The notes below the pieces were generated by a model that did not search any database, was not told where the DNA came from, and was given only the letters and a program-made list of their open reading frames with translations. A stretch of DNA of 34,130 bases from an uncultured Lachnospiraceae bacterium (GTDB taxonomy: Bacteria > Bacillota > Clostridia > Lachnospirales > Lachnospiraceae). Positions within the stretch are counted from its first letter, which is position 1. Every line of letters starts with the position of its first letter. This document shows positions 9,503 to 18,824 of the stretch, piece by piece. Where the stretch lies: assembly GCA_910585765.1 (NCBI GenBank), contig CAJUES010000029.1:628-34757 (forward strand), in the 5' to 3' direction. A program made the translations under genes and the position numbers.

Positions 9503-10807
9503 ATGAAGAGAACAAACGAGGAGAACAGGACTGCCCAGGACATGTACCAGGAGCTGGGCATTTCAGAGAATGTGTACCGTTTCGGCAAAGAGATCCTGGA
9601 CAGTCTGAAACCGCGCTTTGACGAGATCGACCGGAATGCGGAGTACAACCAGCTAAAGGTCCTGAAGGCAATGCAGGACAACAAAGTCAGCGAGGCTTGT
9701 CTCCTGGGCACGACAGGGTACGGGTATAACGATCTTGGCAGGGAGACATTGGAGTCGGTGTACGCATCTGTATTTCACGCGGAGGATGCGCTGGTCAGAC
9801 CGCAGATCACATGCGGGACACACGCGCTGGCACTGGCGCTCATGAGCAATCTGCGCCCCGGAGACGAGATCCTGTCGCCGGTGGGAAAACCCTACGACAC
9901 GCTCGAGGAAGTGATCGGGATCCGCCCGTCAAAGGGGTCGCTCGCAGAGTATGGCATCACGTACAGACAGGTGGATCTGCTCGCGGACGGCAGTTTCGAT
10001 CAGGACAATATCCAAAAGGCGGTCAATGAGCGGACAAGACTCGTCACGATCCAACGCTCCAAGGGCTATCAGACAAGACCGACACTGTCTGTCAGGAGGA
10101 TCGGGGAGCTGATCGCATTTGTCAGGAAGATCAAGCCGGATGTCATCTGTATGGTGGATAATTGTTACGGAGAGTTCGTGGAACGCGTCGAACCTACCGA
10201 TGTGGGTGCTGACATGGTAGTCGGTTCGCTGATCAAGAATCCGGGAGGCGGGCTTGCCCCGATCGGCGGCTATATCGCCGGAAAAAGGGAGTGTGTCGAG
10301 AACGCAGCGTACAGGCTGACCTCCCCCGGACTTGGCAAGGAGGTGGGCGCATCACTTGGGATCCTCAGAGATTTCTACCATGGTCTGTTCCTCGCCCCGA
10401 CCGTGACAGCCAGCGCGCTGAAAGGCGCTGTTTTTGCGGCAAATATTTATGAAAAGCTTGGTTTTAGAGTCGTTCCTGACAGCACGGAATCAAGGCATGA
10501 TATCATACAGGCAGTCGAATTTGGCTCGCCGGAGGGCGTGATCGCTTTCTGCAAGGGAATCCAGGCGGCAGCCCCGGTGGACAGTTTTGTGGCGCCGGAG
10601 CCGTGGGATATGCCCGGATATGACAGCCAGGTCATCATGGCAGCGGGCGCATTTGTGTCGGGCTCCTCGATCGAGCTGAGCGCGGACGGGCCGATCAAGC
10701 CCCCGTATGCCGTGTATTTTCAGGGAGGACTCACCTTTGAGCACGCCCGGTTTGGCATCATGAAATCGCTCCAGAGTGTGGTCGATGCCGGAATTGTTCG
10801 GATATGA
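9503..10807 (+). CDS. methionine gamma-lyase-like PLP enzyme (aluminium resistance family)
   Basis: This is a PLP-dependent, fold-type I enzyme of the family often labelled aluminium resistance protein or methionine gamma-lyase family protein (PF06838). It has 434 residues. The likely PLP lysine is Lys245 in GSLIKNPGGGLAPIGGYIAG, preceded by CMVDNCYGEFVE, which has the Asp expected to contact the pyridine nitrogen. The GTTGYGYNDLGRE segment near residue 73 matches the cofactor-phosphate side of such enzymes. The true substrate is not proven in this family. It sits 22 bases after miaA, which is a frequent neighbour in Firmicutes. AAAGGAA precedes the start. Confidence 0.85.
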   Translation: MKRTNEENRTAQDMYQELGISENVYRFGKEILDSLKPRFDEIDRNAEYNQLKVLKAMQDNKVSEACLLGTTGYGYNDLGRETLESVYASVFHAEDALVRPQITCGTHALALALMSNLRPGDEILSPVGKPYDTLEEVIGIRPSKGSLAEYGITYRQVDLLADGSFDQDNIQKAVNERTRLVTIQRSKGYQTRPTLSVRRIGELIAFVRKIKPDVICMVDNCYGEFVERVEPTDVGADMVVGSLIKNPGGGLAPIGGYIAGKRECVENAAYRLTSPGLGKEVGASLGILRDFYHGLFLAPTVTASALKGAVFAANIYEKLGFRVVPDSTESRHDIIQAVEFGSPEGVIAFCKGIQAAAPVDSFVAPEPWDMPGYDSQVIMAAGAFVSGSSIELSADGPIKPPYAVYFQGGLTFEHARFGIMKSLQSVVDAGIVRI

Positions 10808-10909
10808 TTCTTTGATCTTTAAAATGGCAAAAAAAGTATAAATTTTTTCATAAAATTTTCCAAAACAGGAAATATGTCGAAAAAAAACTAATCTTTTTTA
10901 TGTACAGAC

Positions 10910-10938
10910 TTGACTTAGTGTGGTAAGATAACTAAATG
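10910..10938 (+). promoter_or_regulatory. candidate promoter for radC and the mre cluster
   Basis: TTGACT at 10910-10915 is a good -35 box. With a 17-base spacer the -10 would be TAAATG (10933-10938), which is a weak match. The 150-base gap before radC is rich in A and T tracts, as expected upstream of a promoter. The -10 assignment is uncertain. Confidence 0.35.
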
Positions 10939-10958
10939 GAGAGCAAGGCATACAATAG

Positions 10959-11648
10959 ATGAGCCTTTTAAAAGAATTATATGCAAAGGATGAACTGCCT
11001 TATGACAAATTTATGAGGCTTGGACCGGAAAGTCTTTCGGATGCCGAGCTTCTTGCTATCATGCTCAGAACCGGAACGAAGGATAAGACGCCCATCGAGC
11101 TTGGGCGGGAGATCCTCAGGATGGCAGGGGAAGACAGAGGGCTTTTGGGGCTGTATCATTTCAACATCAGGGATCTGATGCAGATCCCGGGGATCGGGGA
11201 GGTCAAAGCAGTGCAGCTACTGTGCATCGCCGAGATTGCAAAGCGCACATCAAACATGCAGGCCAGACCGGAACTGACCTTTGACAAACCGGAGACGGTG
11301 GCGGCTTATTATATGGAGAGGATGCGCCACAGGGACACGGAGCAGCTTCTGCTGGTACTCCTGGATGCCAAACGCCATATCGTGCACGAGTCCGTGTTGT
11401 CGACAGGCACCTTCAACATGACACTGATCTCGCCCAGAGACATCTGTATCCGGGCGATGCGCAATGAGGCGTCCTATATTGTAATCCTGCACAACCACCC
11501 AAGCGGCGATCCGACACCCAGCAGACAGGATGTGCTGGTGACACAGAAGATAAAGGAAGTATCCGATTTAGTTGAAATTCCGTTGCTGGATCATATCATC
11601 ATTGGGGACAACAGATATACCAGTTTTATACAAAAAGGACTTTTATGA
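10959..11648 (+). CDS. radC: RadC family JAB/MPN-domain protein
   Basis: RadC-family proteins combine an N-terminal helix-hairpin-helix with a C-terminal JAB/MPN metalloprotease-like domain; their cellular role is unsettled. Here IPGIGEVKAVQLL around residues 70-85 is the hairpin-helix motif. HNHPSGDPTPSRQD from His178 supplies the metal ligands His178, His180 and Asp191, so the site looks intact. The protein has 229 residues, full length for the family. The ribosome binding site is poor. The position directly upstream of mreB is common in Firmicutes and other bacteria. Confidence 0.93.
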   Translation: MSLLKELYAKDELPYDKFMRLGPESLSDAELLAIMLRTGTKDKTPIELGREILRMAGEDRGLLGLYHFNIRDLMQIPGIGEVKAVQLLCIAEIAKRTSNMQARPELTFDKPETVAAYYMERMRHRDTEQLLLVLLDAKRHIVHESVLSTGTFNMTLISPRDICIRAMRNEASYIVILHNHPSGDPTPSRQDVLVTQKIKEVSDLVEIPLLDHIIIGDNRYTSFIQKGLL

Positions 11649-11667
11649 GAAACAGAAAGGAGTTGTT

Positions 11668-12678
11668 ATGTTGGCTAACAACGCATTTGGTATTGATTTA
11701 GGTACCAGGACGATCAAGATTTACAACGCTCACAATGACAATGTTATTGTTGAGAAAAATATGATTGCAATCGAGGATAAGAAAAACCTGTTTGCGTATG
11801 GTGATTCAGCATTTGAAATGTTTGAGAAAGCACCATCCAATATCGAAATCTCATATCCGCTCTGCAACGGAGTCATCGCGGATATTAAAAATATGCAGCT
11901 GATTCTCAAAAATTTTATACTGGACTGCAATAAAGGTTCCGTGAAGCCGGCAGAGTTCTACATCGCCGTCCCCTCTGACATCACCGAGGTGGAGAAGAGG
12001 GCGTTCTCTGACCTGGTGAAGGATGCCAATATCAAGGCAAAGAAGATCCTGCGCGTCGAGAAAGCCGTGGCGGACGGTCTGGGGCTTGAGATCGATGTCA
12101 AGAATGCACAGGGGATCCTGGTCGTCAACGTCGGTTTCCACACGACGGAGATCTCCATCCTGTCGCTGGGAGGCATTGTGCTCAGCCGCCTGATCAAGGT
12201 GGGCGGACAGAAGTTTGACGAGTCGATCAAAAACGCGATCCGCAAGGAGTTCAGCCTGATCGTCGGCAGCAAGACCGCAGAAAATGTCAAGATCGATCTG
12301 AGGGAGCTCGAGGAGGACAATCGGAAAGCCGTCGTGTACGGGCGCGATATCGTCACAGGCCTTCCCATGGAGAAGGAGATACCGACAGACTTAGTGAGCG
12401 AGAGCATGCTTGAGAATTTTAACGTGATCATCGACAATATCCGGGTCATCCTGGAGCGGACCCCGCCAGAGCTCTCCGCAGATATCTTCCGCAGAGGAAT
12501 TTATCTGACAGGAGGTGCATCGCAGGTGGCGCACCTGGCGGAGCTGATCGCGAAGGGGACAGGCCTCAAAGTGAATGTGAGTGAGAATCCCGTGTCGGGC
12601 GTTGCGCTTGGTCTTGCAAAGATCATCAAGGATGATAACTACAAGTCAGTTGCTTATCTTGAAGGAATGGGGCGCTAG
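11668..12678 (+). CDS. mreB: MreB-like actin homologue with divergent nucleotide loop
   Basis: MreB filaments guide lateral cell-wall synthesis on the inner membrane face. The start chosen is ATG 11668 because AAAGGAG precedes it; the open frame extends upstream into radC without reason. The protein has 336 residues. Conserved family pieces are GIDLGTRTIKIY near the N-terminus, NGVIADI, TEVEKRAF, SLGGIVLSRLIKVGGQKFDESI and IYLTGGASQVAHLAELI. Unusually, the second phosphate loop reads NVGFHTTE from Asn154, where MreB proteins normally have DIGGGTTE. The Asp and two glycines are therefore lost, and ATP hydrolysis may be weakened. mreC follows after five bases. A second, canonical MreB may exist elsewhere in the genome. 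Confidence 0.9.
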   Translation: MLANNAFGIDLGTRTIKIYNAHNDNVIVEKNMIAIEDKKNLFAYGDSAFEMFEKAPSNIEISYPLCNGVIADIKNMQLILKNFILDCNKGSVKPAEFYIAVPSDITEVEKRAFSDLVKDANIKAKKILRVEKAVADGLGLEIDVKNAQGILVVNVGFHTTEISILSLGGIVLSRLIKVGGQKFDESIKNAIRKEFSLIVGSKTAENVKIDLRELEEDNRKAVVYGRDIVTGLPMEKEIPTDLVSESMLENFNVIIDNIRVILERTPPELSADIFRRGIYLTGGASQVAHLAELIAKGTGLKVNVSENPVSGVALGLAKIIKDDNYKSVAYLEGMGR

Positions 12679-12683
12679 TATTC

Positions 12684-13553
12684 ATGAGTCCGGTGATAAA
12701 GAGAAAAAAGGATAAGTTCTCCATTCCAAGCAAATATATGCTGCTGATCCTGACCTGCATCTGTGTTGCGCTCATGGCGGTGACGTTCTTTACGGATTAC
12801 TCCGCATCACCTTTGAATAAACTTGTCGGTTATGTCGTCGTTCCGTTTCAGAACGGTGTCAGCCGCATTGGGTCGTGGATCTCCGTCAGGATGGACGAGC
12901 TTGGGGAATTGCGGATCGTGCTGCAGGAAAATCAGGAACTCAAGCAGCAGATCGACGAGCTGACCGTGCAGAATACCCAGCTCCAGCAGGACAAATACGA
13001 GCTGAACTACCTTCGGGAGTTGTACAAGCTTGATGAGCAGTACAGCGGCTACGAGAAGGTGGGCGCCAGGATCATCGCAAGGGACAGCGGCAACTGGTTC
13101 CACGCCTTCACGATCAATAAGGGGACAGATGACGGACTTGCCATCGATATGAATGTGATCGCGGATGGCGGGCTTGTCGGAAGGATCGTCGATATCGGAT
13201 CGAACTGGGCAAAGGTGGACGCGGTGATCAACGACAACTCCAATGTCAGCGGAATGGTGCTTGCCAGCTCGGACAACCTGGTGGTCCAGGGGTCACTCCA
13301 GCTTATGGCGGACGGTGTGATCGGGTTTGGACAGCTCAACGACTCACAGAACAGGGTCGAAGTCGGCGACAAGGTTGTCACATCCAACATCAGTGACAAG
13401 TATCTGCCGAGTATTCTGATCGGCTATATCAGCGAGATCGACCAGGACGCCAACAATATCACAAAGTCAGGAAAGATCACGCCGGCAGTTGACTTCGAAC
13501 ATCTTGAGGAGGTGCTCGTCATCTTGAAAACCAAGCAACAGATTAAGGATTAG
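12684..13553 (+). CDS. mreC: rod shape-determining protein MreC
   Basis: MreC is a bitopic membrane protein that activates the RodA-PBP2 elongation complex. The protein has 289 residues. A short basic cytoplasmic tail is followed by one membrane segment at about residues 17-37, a coiled coil at about 70-115 rich in Glu, Gln and Leu (QENQELKQQIDELTVQNTQL), and the C-terminal beta domain. Family signatures include ARIIARDSGNWFHAFTINKG, GLVGRIVDIGSNWAKV and GYISEIDQD. It lies between mreB and mreD with gaps of 5 and 7 bases. Confidence 0.96.
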   Translation: MSPVIKRKKDKFSIPSKYMLLILTCICVALMAVTFFTDYSASPLNKLVGYVVVPFQNGVSRIGSWISVRMDELGELRIVLQENQELKQQIDELTVQNTQLQQDKYELNYLRELYKLDEQYSGYEKVGARIIARDSGNWFHAFTINKGTDDGLAIDMNVIADGGLVGRIVDIGSNWAKVDAVINDNSNVSGMVLASSDNLVVQGSLQLMADGVIGFGQLNDSQNRVEVGDKVVTSNISDKYLPSILIGYISEIDQDANNITKSGKITPAVDFEHLEEVLVILKTKQQIKD

Positions 13554-13560
13554 CAGATTC

Positions 13561-14076
13561 ATGAAGAGAAATATAATATTGTTTTTTGTGATACTATGTG
13601 GATTTGTCCTACAGACGACACTTTTCCAGGCATTAAACTTCGGAGGGATCTCTCCCAATATACTGATCATCATCACGGTTTCCTACGGATTTATGTACGG
13701 CAAGAAGTGCGGTATGATCGTGGGGTTCCTATGCGGGATGCTGATGGATATCTTTTACGGGAATGTCCTTGGGTTTTATGCGCTGGTCTACCTGTACATA
13801 GGGGCTGCCAACGGTGTATTTCACAGCATTTTTTACCAGGATGATATCAAGCTGCCGCTTGTGCTGATCCTGGCAAGTGATTTTGCATACTCCTTTACCT
13901 GTTATGTGCTGCTGTATCTTCTGCGGAGAAGATTTGACATGATCTTTTATTTCAAGAAGATCATCATACCCGAGATTGTCTACACGATCTTTGTTACAGT
14001 GTTTATATACCCATGCATCCTGCTGCTCAACAGGTCGGCGGATGATGTTGAAAGAGGTGACAATAAGGTTGTTTAA
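13561..14076 (+). CDS. mreD: rod shape-determining protein MreD
   Basis: MreD is a small polytopic membrane protein of the elongation machinery. The protein has 171 residues with about five hydrophobic segments. The pattern LNFGGISPNILIIITVSYG followed by a glycine-rich GKKCGMIVGFLCGMLMDIFYG is typical of MreD. The start ATG is seven bases after mreC and AAGGA lies slightly far upstream. The 3' end overlaps the start region of mrdA, which supports translational coupling. Confidence 0.93.
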   Translation: MKRNIILFFVILCGFVLQTTLFQALNFGGISPNILIIITVSYGFMYGKKCGMIVGFLCGMLMDIFYGNVLGFYALVYLYIGAANGVFHSIFYQDDIKLPLVLILASDFAYSFTCYVLLYLLRRRFDMIFYFKKIIIPEIVYTIFVTVFIYPCILLLNRSADDVERGDNKVV

Positions 14077-16936
14077 AAGGATTGGTGAGAGTCTGTACAA
14101 CTTTTTCACGTCCAGGCTGCTGCTGCTGTTTATCATATTTTCAGGCATGGCAGTACTGTTGATCTACAGGCTGTTTGACCTGCAGATCGTAAACGGGGAG
14201 TCGTATGTTGACAACTTCCGCCTGATGATACAGAGAGAGCGTATAACAGAGGGAACGCGCGGAAACATCTACGACAGGAACGGTGATCTGCTCGCCTACA
14301 ACGAACTCGCCTACTCTGTCACGATAGAGGATGTGTACGAATCCGGCTCCACCAGAAATGAAAAATTAAATGAGACACTCTATAAACTGATCCATATGAT
14401 CGAGGGCAATGGAGATACCATTGTCAGTGATTTTAATATTATCTTAAACGAAAATAATGACTATGAGTTCACTGTCGAGGGGACGCGGCTCCTCCGGTTC
14501 AAGGCGGATGTCTACGGATGCCGCACGCTCGACAGTCCCGAGTTCAAATATTACATGAAGAGTGCTTCCGCACAGGAGATCATAGACTATCTCGTGGAGC
14601 GGTTCGGGATCGGCACGTATCACAAAGAGGGCAATAAGCGGGTCTTGTCTCCCGGTGAGGGGTACACTAAGAAAGAAGTCCTGCAGATGGTGACGCTCCG
14701 GTATCAGATGAACCTGTACAGTTTCCAGCGGTATATCCCGACGACGGTTGCGACTGACGTGTCGCAGAAGACGGTCGCAGTGATCATGGAGAATATCGCC
14801 GAGCTCGAGGGCGTTGCCATAGAGGAGGATATGATCCGAAAATATAATTATCCATATTATTTTTCCCATATCCTCGGGTACACCGGCAAGATCTCATCCG
14901 AGGAGCTGACAACATTGTCGGAGCAGGATGACAGCTACACGATGAATGACACGGTGGGAAAAGGCGGGATCGAGCAGGTCATGGAGCTGCAGCTGCAGGG
15001 CAGGAAGGGCTCGGAAACCATCTATGTGGACAATCTCGGAAAGGTCGTTGACATAACGGATATTGTCGAGGCGCAGGCTGGCAATGATGTGTACCTGACA
15101 CTTGACAAGGATCTGCAGATAGCAATCTACAATATATTGGAGCAGAAGCTTGCGGGGATCGTTGTGGCCAAGACCAGAAATATATACAACTATGATCCGC
15201 TCAAGTCGGCATCACGCCAGGACATCATCATACCGATCGATGACGTGTACTTTGCCCTTATAGACAACAATGTGATCGATATCGACCATTTTACGGATGA
15301 AGGTGCCTATGACACGGAGCGGGAGATCCATCAGATCTTCCTCGAGAAACAGGCGGATGTGCTCGCGTCCATCGAGGCGGAACTGACTACCACAAAGACA
15401 CCGTACAATGAACTGACCAAGGAGTTCAAGAATTATGAGAGCTACATCGTCACCATGCTCACGGAGCGGGGGGTTCTGGTCAGCTCGGCAATAGACAGGG
15501 ATGATCCTACCTACATCGCGTGGGCGACAGACGAGGTCATCAGCCTGAACGAGTATCTGACCTATGCGATCGCGCAGAACTGGATCGATGTCACCAAGCT
15601 ATCCGTGGAGTCACAGTATTCCGATTCGACGGAAGTGCTCAACAGTATGATACAGTATATTATCGACAATCTGAAAGATAATGTGTGGTTTTCAAAGAAA
15701 ATGTATCAGTATATGATCAGTGACCAGACGATCACCGGCAGACAGATCTGTATGCTTCTGTGGGAGCAGGATCTGATCAGTGTCGAGGAGGACAAGATCA
15801 CGGCACTCAGGAACGGCACTACAAATCCGTACAATTTTATGCTGGAGATGATACGGACACTGCAGATCACGCCGGCGCAGCTGGCGCTCGATCCCTGCAC
15901 AGGCTCCTGTGTCGTGACGGATGTCAATACGGGAGAGGTGCTCGCGCTGGTGTCCTATCCGGGATATGATATCAATAAACTGGCAAACGGAGTGGATGCG
16001 GAATATTTTGCAAAGCTGCAGGCGGATCTGTCCGTGCCGCAGTGGAGCGCTGCCACACAGCAGGAGACGGCGCCTGGTTCAACCTTTAAGATGGTGTCTG
16101 CCGTCGCGGCGATGGAGGAGGGGGTTATCTCCTCGCTTGACGAGACGATCTTCTGCAACGGCATCTTTGACAAGATCACACCGCCGCCCAGATGCTGGTC
16201 GTCTGCCGGCCACGGCTCCATGAACCTGTCGAATGCGATCGCCAACTCGTGCAACGTGTTCTACTATGATGTGGGTTACAGGCTTGCGCAGGACAGCAAT
16301 GGCTACAACAGTGAATACGGACTTTCACGGCTGGAAAAATATGCGGACTTGTTTGGACTCACGGAGAAATCAGGCATCGAGATCACAGAGTCGGAACCCA
16401 AATTTTCCGATGAATATATCGTTATGTCAACAATCGGACAGGGAACAAACAACTACACGACAGTGGGTCTTTCAAGATACCTCACGGCAGTCGCAAACAG
16501 TGGTACTGTGTACAAACTGAGTCTTCTGGACAAGCTGACCGACTCAAAGGGGAACCTGATCGAGGATTACACGCCGGAGGTCAGAAACACCATTGATATT
16601 GACAACAGTATATGGGATGCCATTCACGCCGGGATGCGGACCGTGGTGGAAAAAAAGGCTTATTATAAAGATTTGGCAGTAAATGTCGCCGGCAAGACCG
16701 GTACGGCGCAGGAGGGGCGCAACCGCACCAACCATGCCGTGTTTCTCAGTTATGCACCCTACGAAGATCCTGAGATATCAGTAACAGTGCGAATCGCATA
16801 CGGATACAGCTCAGATTACGCAGCACAGACTGCAAGGGATGTATATAAATATTACTATGGTCTGGCAGAGGAAGATGAACTTCTGACAGGTACAGCAGAA
16901 ATTCCGGAGACTGTCAGCAGGATACAGCAGGATTAG
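14042..16936 (+). CDS. mrdA: penicillin-binding protein 2, long form
   Basis: This is a class B PBP, a D,D-transpeptidase that cross-links peptidoglycan with RodA during elongation. A membrane anchor lies near residues 24-46, followed by the dimerisation domain with RGNIYDRNGDLLAYNE. The transpeptidase motifs are intact: STFK with Ser near residue 680, SCN in ANSCNVFYY, and KTGT near the C-terminus. The protein is about 964 residues long because a helical insertion of roughly 240 residues lies between DLQIAIYNILEQKL and the usual LDPCTGSCVVTDVNTGEVLA. The start is uncertain. ATG 14042 or 14045 has little upstream signal, while TTG 14069 has AAAGAGGTGA at ideal distance and overlaps mreD by eight bases, so TTG may be the real start. 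Confidence 0.95.
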   Translation: MMLKEVTIRLFKRIGESLYNFFTSRLLLLFIIFSGMAVLLIYRLFDLQIVNGESYVDNFRLMIQRERITEGTRGNIYDRNGDLLAYNELAYSVTIEDVYESGSTRNEKLNETLYKLIHMIEGNGDTIVSDFNIILNENNDYEFTVEGTRLLRFKADVYGCRTLDSPEFKYYMKSASAQEIIDYLVERFGIGTYHKEGNKRVLSPGEGYTKKEVLQMVTLRYQMNLYSFQRYIPTTVATDVSQKTVAVIMENIAELEGVAIEEDMIRKYNYPYYFSHILGYTGKISSEELTTLSEQDDSYTMNDTVGKGGIEQVMELQLQGRKGSETIYVDNLGKVVDITDIVEAQAGNDVYLTLDKDLQIAIYNILEQKLAGIVVAKTRNIYNYDPLKSASRQDIIIPIDDVYFALIDNNVIDIDHFTDEGAYDTEREIHQIFLEKQADVLASIEAELTTTKTPYNELTKEFKNYESYIVTMLTERGVLVSSAIDRDDPTYIAWATDEVISLNEYLTYAIAQNWIDVTKLSVESQYSDSTEVLNSMIQYIIDNLKDNVWFSKKMYQYMISDQTITGRQICMLLWEQDLISVEEDKITALRNGTTNPYNFMLEMIRTLQITPAQLALDPCTGSCVVTDVNTGEVLALVSYPGYDINKLANGVDAEYFAKLQADLSVPQWSAATQQETAPGSTFKMVSAVAAMEEGVISSLDETIFCNGIFDKITPPPRCWSSAGHGSMNLSNAIANSCNVFYYDVGYRLAQDSNGYNSEYGLSRLEKYADLFGLTEKSGIEITESEPKFSDEYIVMSTIGQGTNNYTTVGLSRYLTAVANSGTVYKLSLLDKLTDSKGNLIEDYTPEVRNTIDIDNSIWDAIHAGMRTVVEKKAYYKDLAVNVAGKTGTAQEGRNRTNHAVFLSYAPYEDPEISVTVRIAYGYSSDYAAQTARDVYKYYYGLAEEDELLTGTAEIPETVSRIQQD

Positions 16937-16968
16937 CAGCAATACCAAAACACAAAGAAGGAGCAAAT

Positions 16969-17652
16969 GTGAAAAATTCAGTTATTTTAAAAAGTTTTCC
17001 GAATGGCATATCGGTCATTATGGACAGTTCGATTTCATTTGAAGAATTGCTGGAGAACATTGCCGCAAAGTTTCGGGAAGCGGATGGTTTCTTTAAAAAT
17101 GCTTCTGTGGCAGTTTCGCTGGAGGGAAGAGAGCTGACCGAGGATCAGGAACGGGAAATACTGGATGCGATCACGCAGAATTCGCGTTTGAACATACTAT
17201 GCCTTATGGGAAAAGATGAAGAGAAAAATCTTAGGTTTCTTGGAGTACAGAACCATCTGAACTTTCAGGAGGACGAGAACAGCGGACAGTTTTACAGGGG
17301 GACGCTGCACGATGGGGCAAGCATAGAGACAGAGCACAGTATCATTATTCTGGGCGATGTCTGCGCGGGCAGCCGCGTGTACTCCAACAAAGATGTTGTG
17401 GTGCTCGGCACCCTGCGGGGCGATGTTTATGCCGGGGCTGGCGGAAACAATAACCATTTTGTCGTCGCCCTCGACTTCGATCCCGGCATCCTTCAGATCG
17501 GCGACCTTGTGTACAGCGGTCAGCCAAAGAAAACTTCAAGATGGGGATTTCACAAACAGCCCCAGGCAGTACCAAAGATCGCATACACATACAACGGTGC
17601 AGTGCAGCTGGAATCTATTACAAAAGAATTGCTGGACAATTTTACCCTTTGA
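16969..17652 (+). CDS. minC: septum site-determining protein MinC
   Basis: MinC inhibits FtsZ polymerisation away from mid-cell and is recruited by MinD. It starts at GTG 16969 with AAGGAGC upstream; the overlapping ATG at 16967 is followed at once by a stop. The protein has 227 residues. The C-terminal part from about residue 105 is the right-handed beta-helix with repeated GD/GT turns, such as IIILGDVCAGSRVYSNKDVV and LGTLRGDVYAGAGG, which binds MinD. The N-terminal half is less conserved, as usual. It lies 32 bases after mrdA and upstream of minD. Confidence 0.95.
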   Translation: MKNSVILKSFPNGISVIMDSSISFEELLENIAAKFREADGFFKNASVAVSLEGRELTEDQEREILDAITQNSRLNILCLMGKDEEKNLRFLGVQNHLNFQEDENSGQFYRGTLHDGASIETEHSIIILGDVCAGSRVYSNKDVVVLGTLRGDVYAGAGGNNNHFVVALDFDPGILQIGDLVYSGQPKKTSRWGFHKQPQAVPKIAYTYNGAVQLESITKELLDNFTL

Positions 17653-17706
17653 TCTGTGACGGAGGGGTGTCCGGAGGACCATTATTTGTAATGGAGGATG
17701 ATACCC

Positions 17707-18516
17707 ATGAGTGAAGTGATTGTCGTCACGTCAGGTAAAGGCGGTGTGGGGAAGACCACCACATCTGCAAACGTAGGAACAGGTCTTGCAGAAATGGGGA
17801 AAAGTGTTGTTTTGATCGACGCTGACATCGGACTCAGAAATCTGGATGTCGTGATGGGGCTCGAGAACCGCATCGTCTACAATCTTGTCGATGTGATCGA
17901 GGGCAACTGCCGGTTGAAACAGGCATTGATCAAGGACAAGAGACACGCTGGGCTGTTTCTCATGCCAGCAGCACAGACAAGAGATAAAAACTGTGTCACA
18001 CCCGGACAGATGGTCAAGCTGGTCGACAGCCTGCGGGAACAGTTTGATTACATAATCCTTGACTGTCCGGCAGGGATCGAGCAGGGATTTCAGAATGCCG
18101 TAGCAGGCGCCGACCATGCGATCGTTGTGACAACGCCGGAAGTCTCAGCGATCAGGGATGCCGACAGGATCATCGGGCTTCTCGAGGCAAATGAGATCAA
18201 AAAGGTAGACCTGGTACTGAACAGGCTGCGCCAGGATCTCATACGCCGCGGAGAGATGATGACGGTGGATGATGTGCTCGACATATTGGGGCTTCCGCTC
18301 CTGGGTGTCGTGCCCGATGACGAGAATGTCGTGATCGCGACAAACCAGGGTGAGCCGCTCGTCGGCAAGAATTCTGACGCCGGACAGGCATTCTTCAATA
18401 TTTGCAAGCGTCTGGAGGGAAAAGAGGTTCCTTTTAAGGATTTTGGAAAGAATGTAACGATCTGGACAAGATTCTCAGGATTATTCAGAAGAAATCTACA
18501 GGAGGAGCGGGCATGA
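17707..18516 (+). CDS. minD: septum site-determining ATPase MinD
   Basis: MinD is a membrane-cycling ATPase that carries MinC and is displaced by MinE. The start is ATG 17707: GGAGG at 17693-17697 lies nine bases before it and directly abuts the in-frame ATG at 17698, which is thus too close. The protein has 269 residues. The deviant Walker A motif GKGGVGKTT lies at residues 10-18, followed by DADIGLRNLDVVMGL and DCPAGIEQGF (Walker B/switch II). The C-terminus WTRFSGLFRRNLQEERA fits an amphipathic membrane-targeting helix. It overlaps minE by four bases (ATGA). Confidence 0.98.
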   Translation: MSEVIVVTSGKGGVGKTTTSANVGTGLAEMGKSVVLIDADIGLRNLDVVMGLENRIVYNLVDVIEGNCRLKQALIKDKRHAGLFLMPAAQTRDKNCVTPGQMVKLVDSLREQFDYIILDCPAGIEQGFQNAVAGADHAIVVTTPEVSAIRDADRIIGLLEANEIKKVDLVLNRLRQDLIRRGEMMTVDDVLDILGLPLLGVVPDDENVVIATNQGEPLVGKNSDAGQAFFNICKRLEGKEVPFKDFGKNVTIWTRFSGLFRRNLQEERA

Positions 18517-18782
18517 GTATATTTTCGTTATTTAAAAGAAAAACGTCCAGTCAGATCGCGAAGGACAGACTGAAGATTTTACTGATATCAGACAGAGTGA
18601 ACTGCTCGCCGGAGATGATGGAGCTGATCAAGAATGATATCGCCCAGGTGATATCAAAGTACATGCAGATCGACGCGTCGAGCATGGAGGTTCAGATCGC
18701 CAAGACGGGAGCTTCCGCAAGAAACGGAAAAAAGACACCGGTTCTGTATGCGAACATACCGATACTGGATCTTCGCAGCTGA
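18513..18782 (+). CDS. minE: cell division topological specificity factor MinE
   Basis: MinE stimulates the MinD ATPase and drives the Min pattern. The protein has 89 residues, the usual length. The N-terminal MSIFSLFKRK is a membrane-binding amphipathic segment, IAKDRLKILLISDR is the MinD-binding region, and the rest is the dimerisation domain. AGGAGGAG precedes the ATG, which overlaps the minD stop. Having MinE rather than DivIVA alone is common among Clostridia. Confidence 0.96.
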   Translation: MSIFSLFKRKTSSQIAKDRLKILLISDRVNCSPEMMELIKNDIAQVISKYMQIDASSMEVQIAKTGASARNGKKTPVLYANIPILDLRS

Positions 18783-18824
18783 TGTCTGGACAATGTATCT
18801 CAAGGAAAGACAGGGAAAGGGAAA

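Noticed and set aside
11572..11667. N-terminal extension of MreB into radC
   Set aside because: The extension is radC sequence in another frame; ATG 11668 has AAAGGAG upstream and gives the usual MreB N-terminus.
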